Shown: in pieces, positions 30,545-40,696 of the stretch
Numbering within the stretch: position 1 is the stretch's first letter
Layout of the letters: every line of letters begins with the position of its first letter
Assembly (NCBI GenBank): GCA_029260015.1
Contig: JAJDEB010000009.1
Span: 1-64,000 of the forward strand
DNA from: Phycisphaerae bacterium
GTDB lineage: Bacteria > Planctomycetota > Phycisphaerae > UBA1845
DNA length: 64,000 nt
Direction of reading: 5' to 3'
Program-made: the position numbers and the translations under genes
Notes under the pieces: generated by a model
The model's database searches: none
Told to the model about the DNA's origin: nothing
Seen by the model: the letters and a program-made list of their open reading frames with translations, nothing else

Positions 30545-30973
30545 TCAAGTATCTTGATGAACAGTGCTGCAAGGTGAAGTCAGCGGCGCTGCGATTTCCA
30601 GCTTGTACCCATCCGGGTCGAACAGAAACATCTGCAACGAGTCTTCTGCTCGGCGCGGTGATGTACACCGAATCTGCATTGCGACTGCACGTTCGTGGGT
30701 GTCCCGGACATCTTGCTCAGTAAGGACGCGAAAGCTCACATGATCGAGCCCGGCTAGTTCGGCTGCCTGGGGTAGACCTTCCACCAAGACAACACTGAAT
30801 TCCTCACAACCAGACGACGGGACACCTACGCAGGTACAGACGCAACTGTAAGGCACACTCGCGCTACGACGGGCAAAGCCAAACAGTTCACAATAGAACG
30901 CCGCGCTGCGTTCGAGGTTTCTGACACGTAGTTCTACATGCCCGATTCTTGTGAGCTGGGTACTCTGCTGCAC
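30545..30973 (-). CDS. VOC (glyoxalase/dioxygenase) family protein
   Basis: IGHVELRVRNLERSAAFYCELFGF ... GLDHVSFRV ... MFLFDPDGYKLEIAAP. Confidence 0.88.
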   Translation of the reverse strand: MQQSTQLTRIGHVELRVRNLERSAAFYCELFGFARRSASVPYSCVCTCVGVPSSGCEEFSVVLVEGLPQAAELAGLDHVSFRVLTEQDVRDTHERAVAMQIRCTSPRRAEDSLQMFLFDPDGYKLEIAAPLTSPCSTVHQDT

Positions 30974-31061
30974 GTTTTCGTCTTTCGCGATTGACTACCT
31001 CATGATGCAGGAATAATTTTGGACTGGCGAGATGAACCGATCGTGAATACCGTCTGAAAAT

Positions 31062-32522
31062 CTATTCATTTGGGCTCTGGGACATCGCCGTTTTCAGCCT
31101 CACCGTAAACTGGCAGCCACCCTCGGGAAGGTTCGCGACCTTAATCTCGCCACCGTGGAGATCAACAACCCCCTTTACGATCGCAAGCCCAAGGCCGACC
31201 CCCTGAAATGTGGAGTGTTCGTCCGGCACCCGATAGAAACGGTCAAAAACATGTGGCACATGTTCGTCAGGAATCCCGGGGCCACCGTCTCGAACAGAAA
31301 TAACGGCGAACGCATCGGTGACTTCCACGGTCACCCCGACCTGCGTTTGCGGAGGTGCGTAGCGAATGGCGTTGCGAAGCAGGTTGGTGACGGCGAGGGA
31401 GAGCAACGCATGGTCGCCATGTACAAGGAGGGCATCGTGTTCCTCTTCCGGCATCGCCAACGTGGGTACGATGTTGACCTCCACCCGCGATGCGATGTGC
31501 GCAGTGCGTTCAACGGCGGCCATCACGAATTCGTTGACCGGCGCATCAGTCATGGAAACCTGCAAACCACCCTCTGCCCGGGCGAGCATCAACAAACTCT
31601 CGACGACCTGGCTTAGCGCTCGCACTTCGTCCTGGACGGTCGAAAGGAAGCGTTCATATTCAATGGGCGAACGCTCGGACTGCGCCAACACTTGTGCTTC
31701 GCTGAGCAACAATGCAAGCGGTGTTTTTAGTTCATGGGCCACGTCGGCGATGAAGCGTTCATGCGAACGAAACGACGACGTGAATCGGTCGAGCATCCGA
31801 TTCAGACCGGTGAGCATCGCTTTGACGTCATCCGTGGATGCATGCGCATCAAAGCGCATGGACAGGTCTTCAACTTGAAATCGCTCTGCGGTGGCTACGA
31901 TTTGCGAAAGCGGTGCCAGGTTGCGTCGCGCCATCCACCACGCCAAAGTTGCCCCCACAAGCAATCCCAGGCAGGAACCGCCGACAACAAGATTGCGCAA
32001 TCGAGTCCAGGACTTGAGAAGCGGTGCTGTACTCAGCGCCAATTGCAAGATGTGCGGCTGGGGAGTTGAGTCGACGTCCACAGTCAGCATCCGCAGTTCG
32101 CCGGATTCCCCAACAAGCCCGCGCGGAATCGCGCCCTCTAAAGTCTCAAACACGGGTCCACGTTTTAGTAGCGTCACTGCATCGTCAGGCAAGGGTAGCG
32201 TTTGCTCCGCGAGGCTCGCTGACTTTGCAACCACGACGCCCTCGGCATTGCGAAGCTGCAGGTAATAATCCGGAAATCGAAATGACCGCAACTGCGTTGC
32301 AGGCGATTCTGACCCGGCTCCATTCCTCGCGAGCGCGTCGCAGACCACCTCGGCATGAATCCGCAGTCCATCGTCAAACTGCTCGCACATGTCGCGATCG
32401 CGGGCGATCAGCAGACCTCCGCAAACAACAATCAGGACAGCCGCAAACACGCCTATGAAATGCAGCGTGAGCCGCGATTGAATCGATCGTGCTTTTTTCC
32501 ACATGGCGATTTTTCGATACAA
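31062..32522 (-). CDS. Sensor histidine kinase
   Basis: H-box FIADVAHELKTPLALLLSEAQ; NLLRNAIRYAPP; DGGPGIPDEHVPHVFDRFYR; GVGLGLAIVKGV. ATG at 32504 is an alternative start. Confidence 0.94.
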   Translation of the reverse strand: MYRKIAMWKKARSIQSRLTLHFIGVFAAVLIVVCGGLLIARDRDMCEQFDDGLRIHAEVVCDALARNGAGSESPATQLRSFRFPDYYLQLRNAEGVVVAKSASLAEQTLPLPDDAVTLLKRGPVFETLEGAIPRGLVGESGELRMLTVDVDSTPQPHILQLALSTAPLLKSWTRLRNLVVGGSCLGLLVGATLAWWMARRNLAPLSQIVATAERFQVEDLSMRFDAHASTDDVKAMLTGLNRMLDRFTSSFRSHERFIADVAHELKTPLALLLSEAQVLAQSERSPIEYERFLSTVQDEVRALSQVVESLLMLARAEGGLQVSMTDAPVNEFVMAAVERTAHIASRVEVNIVPTLAMPEEEHDALLVHGDHALLSLAVTNLLRNAIRYAPPQTQVGVTVEVTDAFAVISVRDGGPGIPDEHVPHVFDRFYRVPDEHSTFQGVGLGLAIVKGVVDLHGGEIKVANLPEGGCQFTVRLKTAMSQSPNE

Positions 32523-32533
32523 CGGTGGCGGGG

Positions 32534-33211
32534 TCAGACGGGTTCCTCGCTGAGCACATAACCGACGCCGATTTCTGTGTGGATTAACCTTCGTTCAAAA
32601 TCTCGATCGACCTTGCGGCGGAGCATGCTCACATACACGTCGATGACATTGCTGTCGCCCTCAAAATTCATGTCCCACACATGCTCACCGATTGAGGTGC
32701 GCGTCAGAACACGATGCGGATTGCGCAGAAAATACTCCAGGAGTGCAAATTCCTTCGCGGTCAGCTTGATGCGCACCCCGCCTCGCATGACCTTTCGTTC
32801 GACCAGGTCCATCTCCAGATCGGCAAAATTCAGACGGGCGGTGTTGGCCCCTTGGCCGCGGCGCAGCAGCGCTCGAAGCCGGGCGAGTAACTCATCGAAT
32901 TCAAATGGCTTTGCCAGATAGTCATCTGCGCCCGCGTCGAGGCCTTTGACCTTGTCGGCAGTACCCGACAGTGCGGTAAGCATCAGGATCGGGGTTTTGA
33001 TACCGCGTCGCCTGAGGTTGGCACACGCCTGAATCCCGTCTTGATCGGGAAGCATCACGTCGAGAATGATCGCGTCATACGGCTCAGCCGCCGCCAGGTC
33101 TTCACCTTCGTGACCGCCGCCTGCCAAATCGACGGCATAACCGTTTTCAGCAAGGCCCTTGCGAATCACACTGGCCATCCGCGGGTTGTCTTCCACGATC
33201 AGGACACGCAT
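32534..33211 (-). CDS. OmpR-family response regulator
   Basis: MRVLIVEDNPRMASVIRKGLAENGYAVD; AIILDVMLPDQDGI; winged helix LTAKEFALLEYFLRNPHRVLTRTSIGEHVWD. Start trimmed to the canonical REC N-terminus. Confidence 0.94.
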   Translation of the reverse strand: MRVLIVEDNPRMASVIRKGLAENGYAVDLAGGGHEGEDLAAAEPYDAIILDVMLPDQDGIQACANLRRRGIKTPILMLTALSGTADKVKGLDAGADDYLAKPFEFDELLARLRALLRRGQGANTARLNFADLEMDLVERKVMRGGVRIKLTAKEFALLEYFLRNPHRVLTRTSIGEHVWDMNFEGDSNVIDVYVSMLRRKVDRDFERRLIHTEIGVGYVLSEEPV

Positions 33212-33442
33212 CTGAGCGACGCTCCAATCTCTGCGTAAATACGAATAACAGTCTTGCTGGACACAAGCGTATTCGCTCAGTCCAAACCAGGCAATGAACG
33301 CTCCAACGCCCGGAATCGTTACCCCAAGCACACCGAATGAAAAGTTCTTAATCCCGTACTCACGGAGAATTCATGGCGCATCGGGATTCTATCCGAGATT
33401 GTGTCGCCGGTCACAAGATGCGTCCGGCTTCGGAGAATGGGT

Positions 33443-34648
33443 ATGAACTCAGCCAGTCATTGGATTTCAGTCAAGCGGTTGTGGATCATAAGCTTGGTTG
33501 CGCTTGTTGGAATTTGTGCCAATGCGGCGCGAAGTGCGGAACCGATCGGCGTGGTTGTTCCAACCACAGCCTCCTCAGCAATCCTCGCAGATGACAACGG
33601 CGCGATATCAGAAGTATTGCTCCACTTTTCCGAAGACGAGGGCTTCGGAATTCGCGAGGTCTTAAGCGAACTCCTGACAAAATTGAATCCGCACACGAGC
33701 GTCGTCATTGCATGCCCCAATCGCAGCACCGTCGACGTCTTTGAAGCGGAATTGGGAGCCAAGGCACGACACGGTGGGCGTCATGTTCGCGTGTTCAATG
33801 TCGGTATGGACATTTCGATCTGGGCACGAGATCGTTGCATCGCCCGGCAGAATCCTGACGGATCGCAGGGTTGCCTGTTGGTGCCCAGACCGCTACCCAC
33901 GTTTGATCTCTGGCGATTAAACGAACTCTACACACCGTTCGCCCTTGAGTCTGTCGGTGCATTCCCAGATGCACGGGCTGTTTCGGTGATCATTGAAGGC
34001 GGCAACATCGTCAGCAACACCAAGTTCGCCTTTGTTGGCGCAAACGTCTTTGAAGAAAACGAAGATGCGTTTGGCAATCCCAACGGTTCCGCGCGACTGA
34101 TGCGCGACTTGCGAAAGCTGGCCGGCAAGGAAATCATCATCGTGGGCAGTGAACTCGGCGAGGTTCCGTGGAATCATGTCGATATGTATCTGACTCCCGT
34201 TGCGGAAAAGACCGTGTTGCTGGCCGACCCTGCGCTTGCCGCGCAAATCATGGGCGTTGATTCATTCGACTTTTCAGTCGCTGACGAAGAGGAAGAGCAG
34301 TTCACGTCGCCGGTCGATACGAACTTTATTTTCGCGCAGATTGCCCAACGATTGCGACAATCCGGTTTTGTGGTCATAAGCATTCCGGCAGTTTTGAACC
34401 CAGCCGAGCAATGGATGATGACCTACAACAACGTTCTGATCGACGAGCGCGAAGGCAAGCGCACCGTTTATCTGCCAACTTACGGAGTTGACGCGTTGGA
34501 TGCATACGCCCAGGGCGTCTATGAACAAATTGGATTTCACGTCGAGACCGTGAATGTGTCGGGAATCTTTGAATCCGGTGGCGCTCTTCGCTGTGTGACC
34601 AACGTCACCCATCGCGACTACAAGAAAATCAATTCAGCTGTGCATTGA
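33443..34648 (+). CDS. Exported guanidino-group-modifying enzyme (agmatine/peptidylarginine deiminase-like) family protein
   Basis: Signal peptide MNSASHWISVKRLWIISLVALVGICANAARSAE; motifs IWARDR, IIEGGNIV, WNHVDMYLTPV and C-terminal ESGGALRCVTN match the Asp/His/Asp/Cys layout of the GME superfamily. Confidence 0.7.
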   Translation: MNSASHWISVKRLWIISLVALVGICANAARSAEPIGVVVPTTASSAILADDNGAISEVLLHFSEDEGFGIREVLSELLTKLNPHTSVVIACPNRSTVDVFEAELGAKARHGGRHVRVFNVGMDISIWARDRCIARQNPDGSQGCLLVPRPLPTFDLWRLNELYTPFALESVGAFPDARAVSVIIEGGNIVSNTKFAFVGANVFEENEDAFGNPNGSARLMRDLRKLAGKEIIIVGSELGEVPWNHVDMYLTPVAEKTVLLADPALAAQIMGVDSFDFSVADEEEEQFTSPVDTNFIFAQIAQRLRQSGFVVISIPAVLNPAEQWMMTYNNVLIDEREGKRTVYLPTYGVDALDAYAQGVYEQIGFHVETVNVSGIFESGGALRCVTNVTHRDYKKINSAVH

Positions 34649-34728
34649 TCCAGCGCAACAGGCTACTTCTGGGCATTCGCTCATCAACGTGTCGCAGTCA
34701 CAGTATCTCTCAACAGATCGGAGCCCCG

Positions 34729-35811
34729 TTATCGTGGATGAAAACTCGAACCGGGGCGGAGTTTACGACAGAACTCAACAAGCAAATCGGTTGCTCGATC
34801 GACATCTTTGAGGTCCACCGTTTCTACCGCCGTGTGCATATAGCGACAGGGTATGCCCACAATTCCGATCGCAATTCCTGCCCGTGATATCTGCAACGCG
34901 TCTGCATCCGAGGGGCTGCACTCTGGTTGGGCTTCTGGTTGGACGGGAATTTTTTTTGCCCGTGCGGCGCTACGTAGCAATTCGCCGACCCGCGCGTTCG
35001 CATTGGCCCCGACAACGATGCTTGGCCCATGGCCCAATGAGACTTCTCCCGCAGTCCTTCGATCGACATCTGGAACGTCAACAGCATCGGTGACATCGAC
35101 ACAGATCGCGACGTCGGGTTTGATTGCATAAGCCGCGGTCATAGCACCACGCGATCCGATTTCTTCCTGCACCGTGCTGACTGCAAAAATCGCGCAGTTG
35201 GGACGTTGGCGACTCAGCTTGCGCGCCGCTTCCGTGATGACGGCGATGCCGGCTTTGTTGTCCAGACCGGGGCCAGTCAGCAAGCGATCGCCGAGCATTT
35301 CCGCACCCAGCGCAAAGGTAACAGTGTCTCCGATGGCCAGTTTTCGCATGGCGTCACTGCGACTCTTTGCCCCGATGTCGATCGCCAGATCACGAAAGGC
35401 CAGATCACGAAAGGAAGATTTTGAATCCTTTTGGGTTGGCCCGCGTAAACGTTCCGGACAATGTCCGATCACACCTGACGTCGCGCCCTTTCGGGTATGG
35501 ACAGAAACTCTTGACCCAGGCAGTAACGCCGGGTCTAATCCTCCAATGGCCCGCGCAAAAGCGAACCCCTGCTCGTCGACGTGGGTGACCATAAGCCCGA
35601 TCTGATCGACATGTGCAGCGAGCATGACCCGCGGCTTGCCGTCGGGGTTGATGGCGCAAATCAAGTTGCCATGTATGTCCGCATCAATCGTGTCTGCCTT
35701 CTCAGCCATGCGCGTTCGGACAACGCGCTGTGCCGGTTGCTCGAATCCCGACGGAGATGGCGTGTTCAACAGCTTCTCAAGAAATCGCAGATGATCCGGT
35801 CGCATGAACAT
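34729..35811 (-). CDS. M42-family metallopeptidase (aminopeptidase/endoglucanase-like)
   Basis: PSPSGFEQPAQRVV; VMLAAHVDQIGLMVTHVDEQGF; GPGLDNKAGIAVITEAA; VSTVQEEIGSRGAMTAAYAI; GIPCRYMHTAVETVDLKDVD. Confidence 0.93.
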   Translation of the reverse strand: MFMRPDHLRFLEKLLNTPSPSGFEQPAQRVVRTRMAEKADTIDADIHGNLICAINPDGKPRVMLAAHVDQIGLMVTHVDEQGFAFARAIGGLDPALLPGSRVSVHTRKGATSGVIGHCPERLRGPTQKDSKSSFRDLAFRDLAIDIGAKSRSDAMRKLAIGDTVTFALGAEMLGDRLLTGPGLDNKAGIAVITEAARKLSRQRPNCAIFAVSTVQEEIGSRGAMTAAYAIKPDVAICVDVTDAVDVPDVDRRTAGEVSLGHGPSIVVGANANARVGELLRSAARAKKIPVQPEAQPECSPSDADALQISRAGIAIGIVGIPCRYMHTAVETVDLKDVDRATDLLVEFCRKLRPGSSFHPR

Positions 35812-36039
35812 GACTCCTTACCTTGTTCGCACCTTTCAGATAACCCCGTTTGACGCATAGGGCAATAGGGGCGATGGCTATTACCGGCGGGTTGGCTACT
35901 TGAGATTAGGGCTATTTCATGTGGATTTCACGCGGCGCTCAAAACCGGGATATACATTGTTCCCTCCCGTAAGGGTCTCTTGAGAAAGTGCCGACTGACA
36001 GTCACTTTTTAGCCGCACGAGGATTGGAAAACCTAGAAA

Positions 36040-37161
36040 ATGAATACTGAGTTTTCTTCCGAAACAAGCGAAGCGCAACCTCAAAAAAACACGTCAGAGT
36101 CGCTGCTGGATGGTGCGACTTCCGATGAGTTCCAACTGCCCGCTGAGCTTAAAGACCAGCGCCGTGTAGCCGCCGACAAGAATCGCACGATTGACGAGCG
36201 TCTGGAAGCCTTTGAAGACGTCATGGATTCAGAGGTTGGGGATACGTCGTTTGCCCGGGCTCGAAACATTGAACGGGCGGAAGGCATTCGTCAGTTGTAT
36301 TTGAAATTTGAAGGCGGAAATCCCACCGGTACGCAGAAAGACCGAATCGCCTTTGCACAGGCGCACGACGCAATGCGCCGTGGTTTCGATGCGATCACGG
36401 TTGCAACTTGTGGCAATTATGGCGCAGCCCTCTCAATCGCGGCGCGCATCGCCGGGTTGCGCTGCATCATCTACATTCCGGAAAGCTACCAAAGTCGGCG
36501 AATTGAGGAGATGACCCAACAAGGTGCCGAGATTCTACGGGCCCCCGGTGACTATGAAGATGTCGTTGACTTGTCGCGCCAGCGGTCTGTTGATGACGAG
36601 ATCTACGACGCAAATCCTGGCGGTGCCAATACGGCATTGCAGTTGCAGGCCTACGGTGAAATCGCCCACGAGATTTATGACGAATTACGCGACGCACCGG
36701 CAGCCGTCGCCGTTCCAGTGTCCAATGGAACTACACTCGCTGGCATTTACAAAGGCTTTTTAAGTTTGTACCGGCGCGGCAAGACATCGCGCATGCCCCG
36801 ATTTATCGCGGGGTCTACCTATAACAAAAACCCGATCGTGCATGCCTTGATTCGCAATTTGCCGACGTGCGACAACCTGCCACGCGAGCGCGTCCGGGAA
36901 TCGAAAATCAACGAACCGCTGATCAACTGGCATGCGATTGACGGCGAACACGCGGTGCAAGCTGTCCGGGAGTCCAATGGGCACGCTGCTTTTGCCAGTG
37001 ACCGCGCCATGCTATCCAGTGCAAAATCGCTACGCGAAAAAGAGGGCTTGAGTGTGCTGCCCGCCTCGACGGCTGGCCTCATCGCACTGATTGATCTGTG
37101 CCGCCGAGAATCAATGCCGCCCGACCGGTATGTAGCCGTACTGACAGGTAAACGAACATGA
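36040..37161 (+). CDS. Fold-type II PLP-dependent enzyme (threonine synthase-like)
   Basis: LYLKFEGGNPTGTQKDRIA (PLP lysine context), VATCGNYGAALSIAARIAG, VPVSNGTTLAGIYKGF, LPASTAGLIAL. Confidence 0.88.
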   Translation: MNTEFSSETSEAQPQKNTSESLLDGATSDEFQLPAELKDQRRVAADKNRTIDERLEAFEDVMDSEVGDTSFARARNIERAEGIRQLYLKFEGGNPTGTQKDRIAFAQAHDAMRRGFDAITVATCGNYGAALSIAARIAGLRCIIYIPESYQSRRIEEMTQQGAEILRAPGDYEDVVDLSRQRSVDDEIYDANPGGANTALQLQAYGEIAHEIYDELRDAPAAVAVPVSNGTTLAGIYKGFLSLYRRGKTSRMPRFIAGSTYNKNPIVHALIRNLPTCDNLPRERVRESKINEPLINWHAIDGEHAVQAVRESNGHAAFASDRAMLSSAKSLREKEGLSVLPASTAGLIALIDLCRRESMPPDRYVAVLTGKRT

Positions 37162-38267
37162 GTCATTCATTCGACGGAAACGCGATCGTTTACTGCGAGG
37201 GCGCATTTACGACGCCCAACGGGAAAACGGCGCACGGACTGGTTCGACACACGGATCGATACCGCGTCATCAATGTGGTGGATTCGGTGCATGCCGGAAA
37301 TGACGCGGGGCAGCTTCTTGATCGGCGGCCCAACGATATCCCCGTGGTCGATTCGATTGCAACTGCAATCACGGATGCCAAGAAGGCGAACAAACCAGCT
37401 ACGCACCTGGTCATCGGATTGGCTCCTGATGGCGGGCGGTTGTCGTTATTTGCTCGCGACGACGTCAAAGTGGCGATTCGATCCGGACTGCATGTAGACA
37501 GCGGGCTTCACGATCTCTTGAGCGAAGACACCGAGATTGCAGAGCTTGCCCGAGAGTTTGGCGTGCAACTTCGAGATGTGCGCAAACCGCCACCGCTCTC
37601 GCAATTGCACTTCTTCTCAGGAAAAATCGAAGACGTCACCAGCTTCAAGGTGGCGGTGCTTGGTACGGACTCTGCCATCGGAAAACGCACGACAGCCGTC
37701 CTGCTCGTCAAAGCGCTTCGTGAACAAGGGTTGACCGCGGAGTTGATCGGGACCGGGCAAACCTCCTGGATGCAGGGCGTGCGTTACGGAATCGTCCTCG
37801 ATTCGCTCATCAATGACTTTGTCGCGGGTGAAATTGAGCACGCCGTTTGGAGCGCCTGGTCAGAACAGAAACCCGACGTCATCATCCTTGAAGGACAAGG
37901 GAGCTTGCTCAACCCCGCGTATCCAGGTGGGTTCGAGTTGTTAGCCGCCGGTAGACCGGACGCAGTCGTTATGCAGCACGCACCCGCGCGCGACGTTTAT
38001 GATGGTTTTCCGAATCATCCGATGCACCCGCTAGAACGACAGATTCAAGCGATCGAAGTTGTTTCTGATCGCCCGGTTGTCGCAGTCACGTTGAACCACG
38101 AGTTGCTCGATCAGGATGCGATCGAACAGTCGAAGCGCGATGTCGCAGGTGAAACCGGTCTGCCCGTCTTTGATGTACTGCTCGAAGGGGCGGCTGGCTT
38201 GGCTGAAGTCATCGCACAGCGTATTGCAAGTAGAGAGTGTGTCGCGAGAGAAAGTGTGAATCGATGA
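37158..38267 (+). CDS. DUF1611 family P-loop protein (DgcN-like)
   Basis: VAVLGTDSAIGKRTTAVLLVKALREQGLTAELIGTGQTSWMQG and VIILEGQGSLLNPAYPGGFELLAAGRPDAVVMQHAP. ATGA overlap with the previous gene. Confidence 0.88.
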   Translation: MSHSFDGNAIVYCEGAFTTPNGKTAHGLVRHTDRYRVINVVDSVHAGNDAGQLLDRRPNDIPVVDSIATAITDAKKANKPATHLVIGLAPDGGRLSLFARDDVKVAIRSGLHVDSGLHDLLSEDTEIAELAREFGVQLRDVRKPPPLSQLHFFSGKIEDVTSFKVAVLGTDSAIGKRTTAVLLVKALREQGLTAELIGTGQTSWMQGVRYGIVLDSLINDFVAGEIEHAVWSAWSEQKPDVIILEGQGSLLNPAYPGGFELLAAGRPDAVVMQHAPARDVYDGFPNHPMHPLERQIQAIEVVSDRPVVAVTLNHELLDQDAIEQSKRDVAGETGLPVFDVLLEGAAGLAEVIAQRIASRECVARESVNR

Positions 38268-40687
38268 ATCGCCGTGCAAACTCAAGAGCTGGCGATATCC
38301 ATCCAACCGGAAAAACGTCCAAGAAAAACCCGCTCGATTGCCTCTTCGTCATAGATCGACTCACAGTCGGTCCGGCGCGGATTGAATCGCGCCGCATCTG
38401 CGTGCCATACGAAGTGTCACAAGGCGGCACAACCGAGACCTTTGAACTCATCTTTCGTTATACAGCAGATGTGTTCTCGCCAGATGACATCGCTGACCAG
38501 AATCTCGCCGCGATGATCGGCTGCCAGGTAGCGCTGAACTACGGGCTGTTCGCGCGCGAAATCGTTTTTCGCGGCATATTCGACCAGCACGATCAGCGGT
38601 TTATTGCAAGCATGGCCGAAAACACGGCACGCGAAATCTACGTCAACAAGCTTTTGAAACCGAATTCATTTCTCGTTGGCGATGCCACCCACCTACCCGT
38701 CGTCAAACTGTCCCATTATTGCCAGGCTCGACTGGTCTTTGACGCTGCTGATGGCACCGCCGAGAAGGATCTCAAAGCCCGTCAATCCGAATGGACTTAC
38801 AGTGCAAATCGCTTCCTCGTTCTGTCGAGCGGCGGGAAGGACAGCCTGCTCACGTTCGGACTGCTGCGCGAAGCAAAGGCGGAAGTTCATCCGGTCTTCG
38901 TCAACGAATCGGGGCGACATTGGTTCACAGCGCTCAATGCATACCGGTATTTTGATGAGCATATTCCCAATACCGATCGGGTTTGGACCAATGCCGATCG
39001 ACTCTTTGCATGGATGCTGCGCAAGCTTCCCATCGTTCGGCAGGATTTCGCGAACGTCCGATCGGACGCCTACCCGATTCGCTTATGGACGGTGGCGGTG
39101 TTTGTATTCGGAACGTTGCCGATTGCCCGCAAATGCGGCGCTTGCCAGATCATCATCGGTGACGAATACGACACGACTGAGAAAACTACCCACGAAGGGA
39201 TTACGCACTACAACGGATTGTACGATCAAAGTCGCTACTTCGACGACGCCCTCTGTCGGTATTACGCACGAAAGCGCTGGGGGCTCACCCAATTTTCGAT
39301 TCTGCGGCCGATGTCTGAGTTGCTGATTGAGAAGACGTTGGCCCAGCGCTATCCGAATCTATTGGCACTCCAGACTTCGTGTCATGCAACGCACAAAGAA
39401 GGCGAAACGATTCGACCTTGCGGAAAATGCGAAAAGTGCCGCCGCATCATGACCATGTTAGCCGCCATCGATGTTGATCCAAAAGTCTGTGGCTATTCGC
39501 AAGAACAGTTAGTAAAAAGCCTCGCGGAATTTGCCCGCGCAGAACTACATCAGGAACTGGCTGGCGTACAGCAACTCGGGCATTTGCTTCGGTCACGTGG
39601 GTTGATTCAGGCTGACAAAATCGATGGAGCGTCGGTGAAAGAACGCAAGGAGATCATGCAACTACGCTTTGATCGCGAGCGCTCACCGATTGGTGCGATT
39701 CCGGCCAAGCTGCGTGCGAAGATTTACCCATTGATGCTCGCCCATACCGAAGGTGCAGTAGAGAAGCAGGGCCGCATGTGGTCTGCTTTCGACCCACTGG
39801 CCACCAACGCCATGTCCCAACCGTATCCATTTGAACAACCGGAGCGTGAATTGAAATCTGCCAACAAGAAGTCTGCAAACAAGAAATCTGCGGGCAACGC
39901 GACAGACAAATGGCTATGGGGCGAGTTCACTTGGCCCCAGGCGGAAGCACAACTTCGCAGTGTTGATGTCGCGCTTCTTCCGGTTGGGGCGATCGAGCAG
40001 CATGGCCACCACCTTCCCCTCGATACCGATGCGTTTGACGCGGATCACCTGGCGCAAGAAGTCGCTCGTGCGTGCGCAACGCCTCGGCCATTCGTCTTGC
40101 CGTTGATCCCTTATGGCGTGTCGTACCATCACGACGATTTTCGCGGTACAATCAGCGTCACCAACGAAACGCTTTCTCGATTGGTTTACGAAATTGGCAT
40201 GAGCGTGGCGCGCAATGGCATCACCAAACTGGTCATCATCAATGGTCATGGGGGCAATGCCGCGACGCTCCAGTTCGCAGCCCAGATGATCAACCGCGAC
40301 GCCCACATCTTCACATGCGTTGACACCGGAGAAACCAGCGACACCGACATCGACGAGCACACCGAGACACGCAGCGATCTGCATGCAGGTGAGGTCGAGA
40401 CGAGTACTTCGCTCGCGACTCGGCCACACCTGGTTCAGATGAACAAAGCAAAGAAATGCATCTCCAAATTCTCGAGTCGATACCTGGATTTCAGTTCGCA
40501 ACGGAGTGTCGACTGGTACGCCCGGACTGCGAAAATTTCCTCCAGCGGTGTCATGGGCGATCCAACGAAGGCCACCGTTGAAAAGGGCCATCGCATTTGG
40601 GAAATCATGATCAGTAACCTTGTGGGGCTCGTCGAACATCTCAAGCAGATGACGCTCGACGAAATTCATCAACGAAACCGCTTCTAG
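38264..40687 (+). CDS. Two-domain fusion: PP-loop ATPase (MurL-like?) with Cys4-type knuckle, plus C-terminal creatininase-family amidohydrolase
   Basis: N-terminal FLVLSSGGKDSLLTFGLL (PP-loop) and RPCGKCEKCRRIM; Lys/Ala/Asn linker; C-terminal VALLPVGAIEQHGHHLPLDTDAFDADHLAQEVA and VIINGHGGNAATLQFAAQ (creatininase metal-binding motifs). ATGA overlap with the DUF1611 gene. Confidence 0.85.
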   Translation: MNRRANSRAGDIHPTGKTSKKNPLDCLFVIDRLTVGPARIESRRICVPYEVSQGGTTETFELIFRYTADVFSPDDIADQNLAAMIGCQVALNYGLFAREIVFRGIFDQHDQRFIASMAENTAREIYVNKLLKPNSFLVGDATHLPVVKLSHYCQARLVFDAADGTAEKDLKARQSEWTYSANRFLVLSSGGKDSLLTFGLLREAKAEVHPVFVNESGRHWFTALNAYRYFDEHIPNTDRVWTNADRLFAWMLRKLPIVRQDFANVRSDAYPIRLWTVAVFVFGTLPIARKCGACQIIIGDEYDTTEKTTHEGITHYNGLYDQSRYFDDALCRYYARKRWGLTQFSILRPMSELLIEKTLAQRYPNLLALQTSCHATHKEGETIRPCGKCEKCRRIMTMLAAIDVDPKVCGYSQEQLVKSLAEFARAELHQELAGVQQLGHLLRSRGLIQADKIDGASVKERKEIMQLRFDRERSPIGAIPAKLRAKIYPLMLAHTEGAVEKQGRMWSAFDPLATNAMSQPYPFEQPERELKSANKKSANKKSAGNATDKWLWGEFTWPQAEAQLRSVDVALLPVGAIEQHGHHLPLDTDAFDADHLAQEVARACATPRPFVLPLIPYGVSYHHDDFRGTISVTNETLSRLVYEIGMSVARNGITKLVIINGHGGNAATLQFAAQMINRDAHIFTCVDTGETSDTDIDEHTETRSDLHAGEVETSTSLATRPHLVQMNKAKKCISKFSSRYLDFSSQRSVDWYARTAKISSSGVMGDPTKATVEKGHRIWEIMISNLVGLVEHLKQMTLDEIHQRNRF

Positions 40688-40696
40688 GCAACGATC

